A DNA stretch of 63,092 nucleotides from Elusimicrobia bacterium UBA4817 (GTDB lineage Bacteria; Elusimicrobiota; UBA8919), in NCBI GenBank assembly GCA_002402375.1, contig DHFT01000047.1:1-63092 (forward strand). Direction: 5' to 3'. Positions within the stretch are counted from its first letter, which is position 1, and each line of letters begins with the position of its first letter. The notes under the pieces are model-generated. The model had not been told where the DNA came from. It searched no databases and worked only from the letters and a program-made list of their open reading frames with translations. The position numbers were made by a program, and so were the translations under genes. Below are positions 60,476-63,092 of this stretch, in pieces.

Positions 60476-60577
60476 ATCGGAATTTCAATCCGATACTTGA
60501 TTACAATGATAAAAAGAGCGATTACAACGATAAAATCAATGTCCGTTATATCGCTGTAATCAGTGCGACGAAGTCGC
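60476..60577. repeat. Hairpins between fhs and fchA
   Basis: ATCGGA...TCCGAT (60476-60494, loop with TTTCAA), GATTACA...TGTAATC with inner GATA/TATC (60520-60561), and GCGAC-GAA-GTCGC (60565-60577). No Shine-Dalgarno is clear ahead of fchA. Likely a repeat or local attenuator. Confidence 0.6.
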
Positions 60578-60591
60578 TTATCTTGAACATT

Positions 60592-61191
60592 ATGAAATAT
60601 ACGAATTATTCTGTCGGGAAATATCTCCGTGATTTGTCTGCGAAACTGCCTGTGCCCGGAGGTGGCAGTGCCGCCGCTTTAGTTTCAGCATTAGGGGTAT
60701 CCTGTCTTCTGAAAGCGGCGAATTTTACCGCCGGCAAAAAAGGTTATGAAAAAGAACAAAGCGAGGTTAAAAAAATCAGCAAAAAACTTATCGCATGCCG
60801 TTTAACGCTTACCGCCCTGATTGACGAAGATGCAAAAGCATATACCGGTTTTTCAGCGGCGCATAAAACGAAAAATAAAAAAGAAATGGCGGCTGCATTG
60901 CGAAAAACGATAGTTGTTCCGTGTAAAATTATTGAAATCTCTTCCGTCGCGGTTTTTCCGGCGTTGCGTCTGTCAAAAATCTGCAATAAAAATCTGTTAA
61001 GCGATGTCGCATGCGGACTTTCAATGTTAAGGGCGGGTATTGAATCGGCGAAATTCAATATAGATGTCAATCTGAAATTTGCCGCCGATTACAGATTTGC
61101 GGAAAAAACAAAAGTAAAATACGCCGGGATGTTAAAAACGGTTTTAAGAGATATAGAAAATACAATAGAAAACGTTACGGGACGATTATGA
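60592..61191 (+). CDS. fchA: Formiminotransferase-cyclodeaminase / methenyl-THF cyclohydrolase (FchA)
   Basis: 199 residues from ATG 60592 (TTG 60583 is a weaker option). PVPGGGSAAALVSALGVS near residue 21 is the folate pocket signature, and the LAFIDEDAKAY-like segment ALIDEDAKAY near 82 is conserved. Four-helix cyclodeaminase fold. Converts formimino-THF or hydrates methenyl-THF, linking formiminoglycine from purine breakdown to the C1 pool and acting in the methyl branch in acetogens. It overlaps folD by 4 nt. Confidence 0.93.
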   Translation: MKYTNYSVGKYLRDLSAKLPVPGGGSAAALVSALGVSCLLKAANFTAGKKGYEKEQSEVKKISKKLIACRLTLTALIDEDAKAYTGFSAAHKTKNKKEMAAALRKTIVVPCKIIEISSVAVFPALRLSKICNKNLLSDVACGLSMLRAGIESAKFNIDVNLKFAADYRFAEKTKVKYAGMLKTVLRDIENTIENVTGRL

Positions 61192-62042
61192 ACGCAAAAA
61201 TTATTGACGGGAACAAAATTGCCGAAAAAATAAAACAGAAAATAAAAACAGAACTTGAAAAATTGAAAGCCAAGCTCGTGCTTGTGGCGGTTCAGGTCGG
61301 CGAAAACCCCGCGAGTAAAGTTTATGTAAAGAACCAAAAATCATCCTGCGAAGAGGTCGGTGTTATTTACAATTTGGTTCAACTTGCGGAAAATATTTCC
61401 GAAGATAGTTTAATTTCCGAGGTAAAAAAATTAGGTCAGAACGAAAAAATCACAGGAATAATTTTACAAATGCCGCTTCCACCGAGCATAAATTCAAGGA
61501 AAATCCAGATGTCAATTCCGGAAGAAAAAGATGTGGAAGGCGTCACACCTGCGAACCTCGGAAAACTTTTATATTCTGATGTCCAACCGGTCGTTGCCCC
61601 CTGCACGGCACTTTCCGTTATGGAATGCATAAAATCAACGGGTGAAAACATCAAAGGCAAAGAAGCCGTAATAGTTGGACATAGCGAGATAGTGGGAAAA
61701 CCGGTAATGCTTATGCTCCTTTCGTCGCTTTTGGAATCTGCCACTCCGACGGTATGTCATATTGCAACAAAGGATTTGGCAGGTCATACAAAACGGGCAG
61801 AGCTCCTTATTGTTGCCGTCGGACAAGCGGGACTTATAAAAGGTAATATGCTCAAAGAAGGAGCAATTGTAATAGACGTCGGTATAAATCGCGTCGGGAA
61901 TAAAATATGCGGCGATGTTGATTTTGACGAAGCGATAAAAGTTGCCGGCTATATTACGCCCGTGCCCGGCGGGGTCGGGGCGGTTACGACGGCAATGCTT
62001 CTGAAAAATCTTTTAGGTTTGTATAAAACCCGGATTGCATGA
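61188..62042 (+). CDS. folD: Bifunctional methylene-THF dehydrogenase/methenyl-THF cyclohydrolase
   Basis: 284 residues. VQVGENPASKVYVKNQKSSC near residue 32 with the catalytic Lys, GIILQMPLPPSIN near 92, EGVTPANLGKLL near 121, and the NAD(P)-site VIVGHSEIVGKP near 165, ending VTPVPGGVGAVTTAMLLKNL. Interconverts methylene-, methenyl- and formyl-THF. Last gene of the folate block; GGVGPxT is replaced by GGVGAVT, a mild deviation near the folate site. Confidence 0.93.
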   Translation: MNAKIIDGNKIAEKIKQKIKTELEKLKAKLVLVAVQVGENPASKVYVKNQKSSCEEVGVIYNLVQLAENISEDSLISEVKKLGQNEKITGIILQMPLPPSINSRKIQMSIPEEKDVEGVTPANLGKLLYSDVQPVVAPCTALSVMECIKSTGENIKGKEAVIVGHSEIVGKPVMLMLLSSLLESATPTVCHIATKDLAGHTKRAELLIVAVGQAGLIKGNMLKEGAIVIDVGINRVGNKICGDVDFDEAIKVAGYITPVPGGVGAVTTAMLLKNLLGLYKTRIA

Positions 62043-62078
62043 GCGAGAACAAGACGGTTAATAAATATCTCAGACGAT

Positions 62079-62103
62079 AAAATGGAACATTTGTTCCATT
62101 TTT
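62079..62103. terminator. Hairpin after folD
   Basis: Perfect 10-bp stem AAAATGGAAC / GTTCCATTTT (62079-62088, 62093-62102) with loop ATTT, followed by only one further T. It may end the acs-folate transcript; the next gene starts 16 nt later behind GGAGG, so it could equally be an operator of that gene. Confidence 0.5.
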
Positions 62104-62118
62104 CAGACGGAGGAATTT

Positions 62119-63066
62119 ATGAAAATAGCAAAGTTTGTTTTGGGATTTATTCTTATCAATCTGTTTTGGTGGTTATCTGTTTTTATAAGCGAAGGAGTAC
62201 GCGGGTTTCTTTCTTTTATTAATATGGAGGCAATTTTAATTGTGTGGGGCGGAGTTTTTATTATCACACTTATGAGTTTTTCGCTTAAAGAGATTAAAAC
62301 AAGTTTTAGATGCGCGTTAACAAATTACAACAGACCGGAAAATGAATATATTACTGCCGACCACCTATTTAGTTCACTTGCCGATTCTTCTGTTGCTTTT
62401 GGACTTATTGCAACAATTCTTGGAATGATTTTACTTTTAATAAATGTTGACGACCCATCAAAAGTTCCGGTAAGAATGGCACTCGCGTTAACAGCGCTTT
62501 TTTACGGTTTTTTAATTTCCGAAATAATTTTTATTCCGCTTAAAAACAATGTCAAAAAGAAACTTGCAGAGTTCAAAATTTATCCAAAAAATGAGAGGGG
62601 CAGGGTTTTAGTCGGTGTTCTTGGATTTTTCATTATTCTGACCTGTTTTTTTGTGATGATGTATGCAATAACATCTGCTTTAGTGACTTCGCCTGTATCA
62701 AGAAGAAAAACCACGATTGACCAAAAACTCATTCCGTTTTTTAAACCCGGTAGTGCTAATTTATCGGGAGCAATGATAAAATATTTAGATTTAATCACCC
62801 CATCACTCATTTCCGATTCAGAAGAAAACACAATAGAAATTATCGGTTATTATGAGAAAGAAGAACCCTATTTGCCAAAATACAAATCTCATGCAGAATT
62901 AGCGGCATCCCGAGCACAAAATATTGCCGACTATTTAATAAAGAAAGGATTGTTGCCTGAAAATATGTTTTTGTCGGCGGTCGGTGAACCGGCTGAACCT
63001 GAATATCGTATTGAAATGGAAAAGGTAGAAGGCAGTAATCGGATGGTTAAAATAATAATTAAGTAA
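62119..63066 (+). CDS. Single-chain MotA-like plus MotB/OmpA-like membrane protein
   Basis: 315 residues. Helices at about 5-23 and 33-55 (FINMEAILIVWGGVFIITLM) resemble MotA TM1-TM2; 92-110 and 118-140 (MALALTALFYGFLISEIIF) resemble MotA TM3-TM4. The cytoplasmic loop is only ~40 residues, against ~90 in MotA. A fifth helix at 163-188 has no Asp where MotB has its proton-carrying Asp, but E135 lies in the fourth helix. Residues ~200-315 resemble an OmpA peptidoglycan-binding domain (ELAASRAQNIADYLIKKGLL). Stator-like ion-driven or envelope-anchoring role inferred; no flagellar gene is in the window. ATG 62119 follows GGAGG. Confidence 0.72.
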   Translation: MKIAKFVLGFILINLFWWLSVFISEGVRGFLSFINMEAILIVWGGVFIITLMSFSLKEIKTSFRCALTNYNRPENEYITADHLFSSLADSSVAFGLIATILGMILLLINVDDPSKVPVRMALALTALFYGFLISEIIFIPLKNNVKKKLAEFKIYPKNERGRVLVGVLGFFIILTCFFVMMYAITSALVTSPVSRRKTTIDQKLIPFFKPGSANLSGAMIKYLDLITPSLISDSEENTIEIIGYYEKEEPYLPKYKSHAELAASRAQNIADYLIKKGLLPENMFLSAVGEPAEPEYRIEMEKVEGSNRMVKIIIK

Positions 63067-63092
63067 AAAATAACTTTTCCTTGTTTTTTTTG

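Noticed and set aside
62079..62103. Firm rho-independent terminator after folD
   Set aside because: Stem is perfect but the T-run is short and next to a start; kept as a modest call only.
1..63092. tRNA or rRNA genes
   Set aside because: I found no clover-leaf with a TTC-loop signature and acceptor stem, and no rRNA-like conserved stretches; gaps over 100 bp are explained by repeats.

Overview
The window reads as a chromosome segment from an uncultured, anaerobic, Gram-negative bacterium. An outer-membrane porin, an OmpA-type domain and Sec signal peptides indicate a double membrane. Carbonyl-branch and folate genes of the Wood-Ljungdahl pathway, several molybdenum hydroxylases and a dihydropyrimidine-dehydrogenase-type enzyme indicate anaerobic growth on purines, pyrimidines or related heterocycles with acetate or C1 end steps. 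The DNA is moderately AT-rich and unusually full of small palindromic and heptanucleotide repeats. This resembles uncultured lineages such as Omnitrophota or Elusimicrobiota-like candidate phyla, but the phylum is a low-confidence guess.

Layout. 1-6.8 kb (+): two sets of xanthine-dehydrogenase-type molybdenum hydroxylase subunits (the first cut by the window edge), then a MocA-like cytidylyltransferase. 6.8-12 kb (+): an insertion between mocA and xdhC with a Fic protein flanked by a 21-bp duplication of the mocA 3' end, and an AT-rich cassette of two DNA methyltransferases plus a probable restriction endonuclease. 12.1-12.9 kb (+): xdhC. 21.6-13.0 kb (-): one long apparent operon with a Phd/MocA-like fusion, porin, molybdate/tungstate ABC transporter (modABC), a third hydroxylase (FAD, FeS and Mo subunits) and a MoaD-like sulfur carrier, driven by a consensus promoter that is divergent from the next block. 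21.8-26 kb (+): DUF2723-TPR membrane protein, secreted protein, response regulator, small membrane protein and PanD.

26-41.8 kb (+): heterocycle catabolism. Dihydropyrimidinase/hydantoinase, a fused PreT-PreA dihydropyrimidine dehydrogenase, SsnA amidohydrolase, LarA-like nickel-pincer protein, GlcD-like flavoprotein, a lone fumarase alpha subunit and a nucleoside transporter. An EcoRV-type restriction-modification system and an IS110-family element interrupt it at 30.1-33.7 kb. 41.9-48.8 kb (+): MgtE, cation/proton antiporter, MscS and trehalose synthase-maltokinase. 48.9-62 kb (+): acsB, acsC, reductive activator, acsD, acetate-kinase-like gene, fhs, fchA and folD, with an AT-rich cargo inserted between acsB and acsC. 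The window ends with a one-chain MotA plus MotB/OmpA-like protein.

How it fits together (inference): nucleosides enter by NupC. Bases are oxidised by Mo-hydroxylases matured by MocA, XdhC and imported molybdate, and rings are opened by amidohydrolases. Formimino/formyl-folate units enter FchA, FolD and Fhs, and methyl plus CO groups meet at AcsB. The most unusual features are repeat elements lying in frame inside genes: VSEANR-encoding palindromes in two unrelated enzymes, heptanucleotide tracts encoding LLTTYHLPLT in unrelated proteins and a likely signal peptide, and a ~125-bp element that supplies gene ends. Also unusual are the MotAB-like single-chain protein and the Phd/MocA-like fusion.
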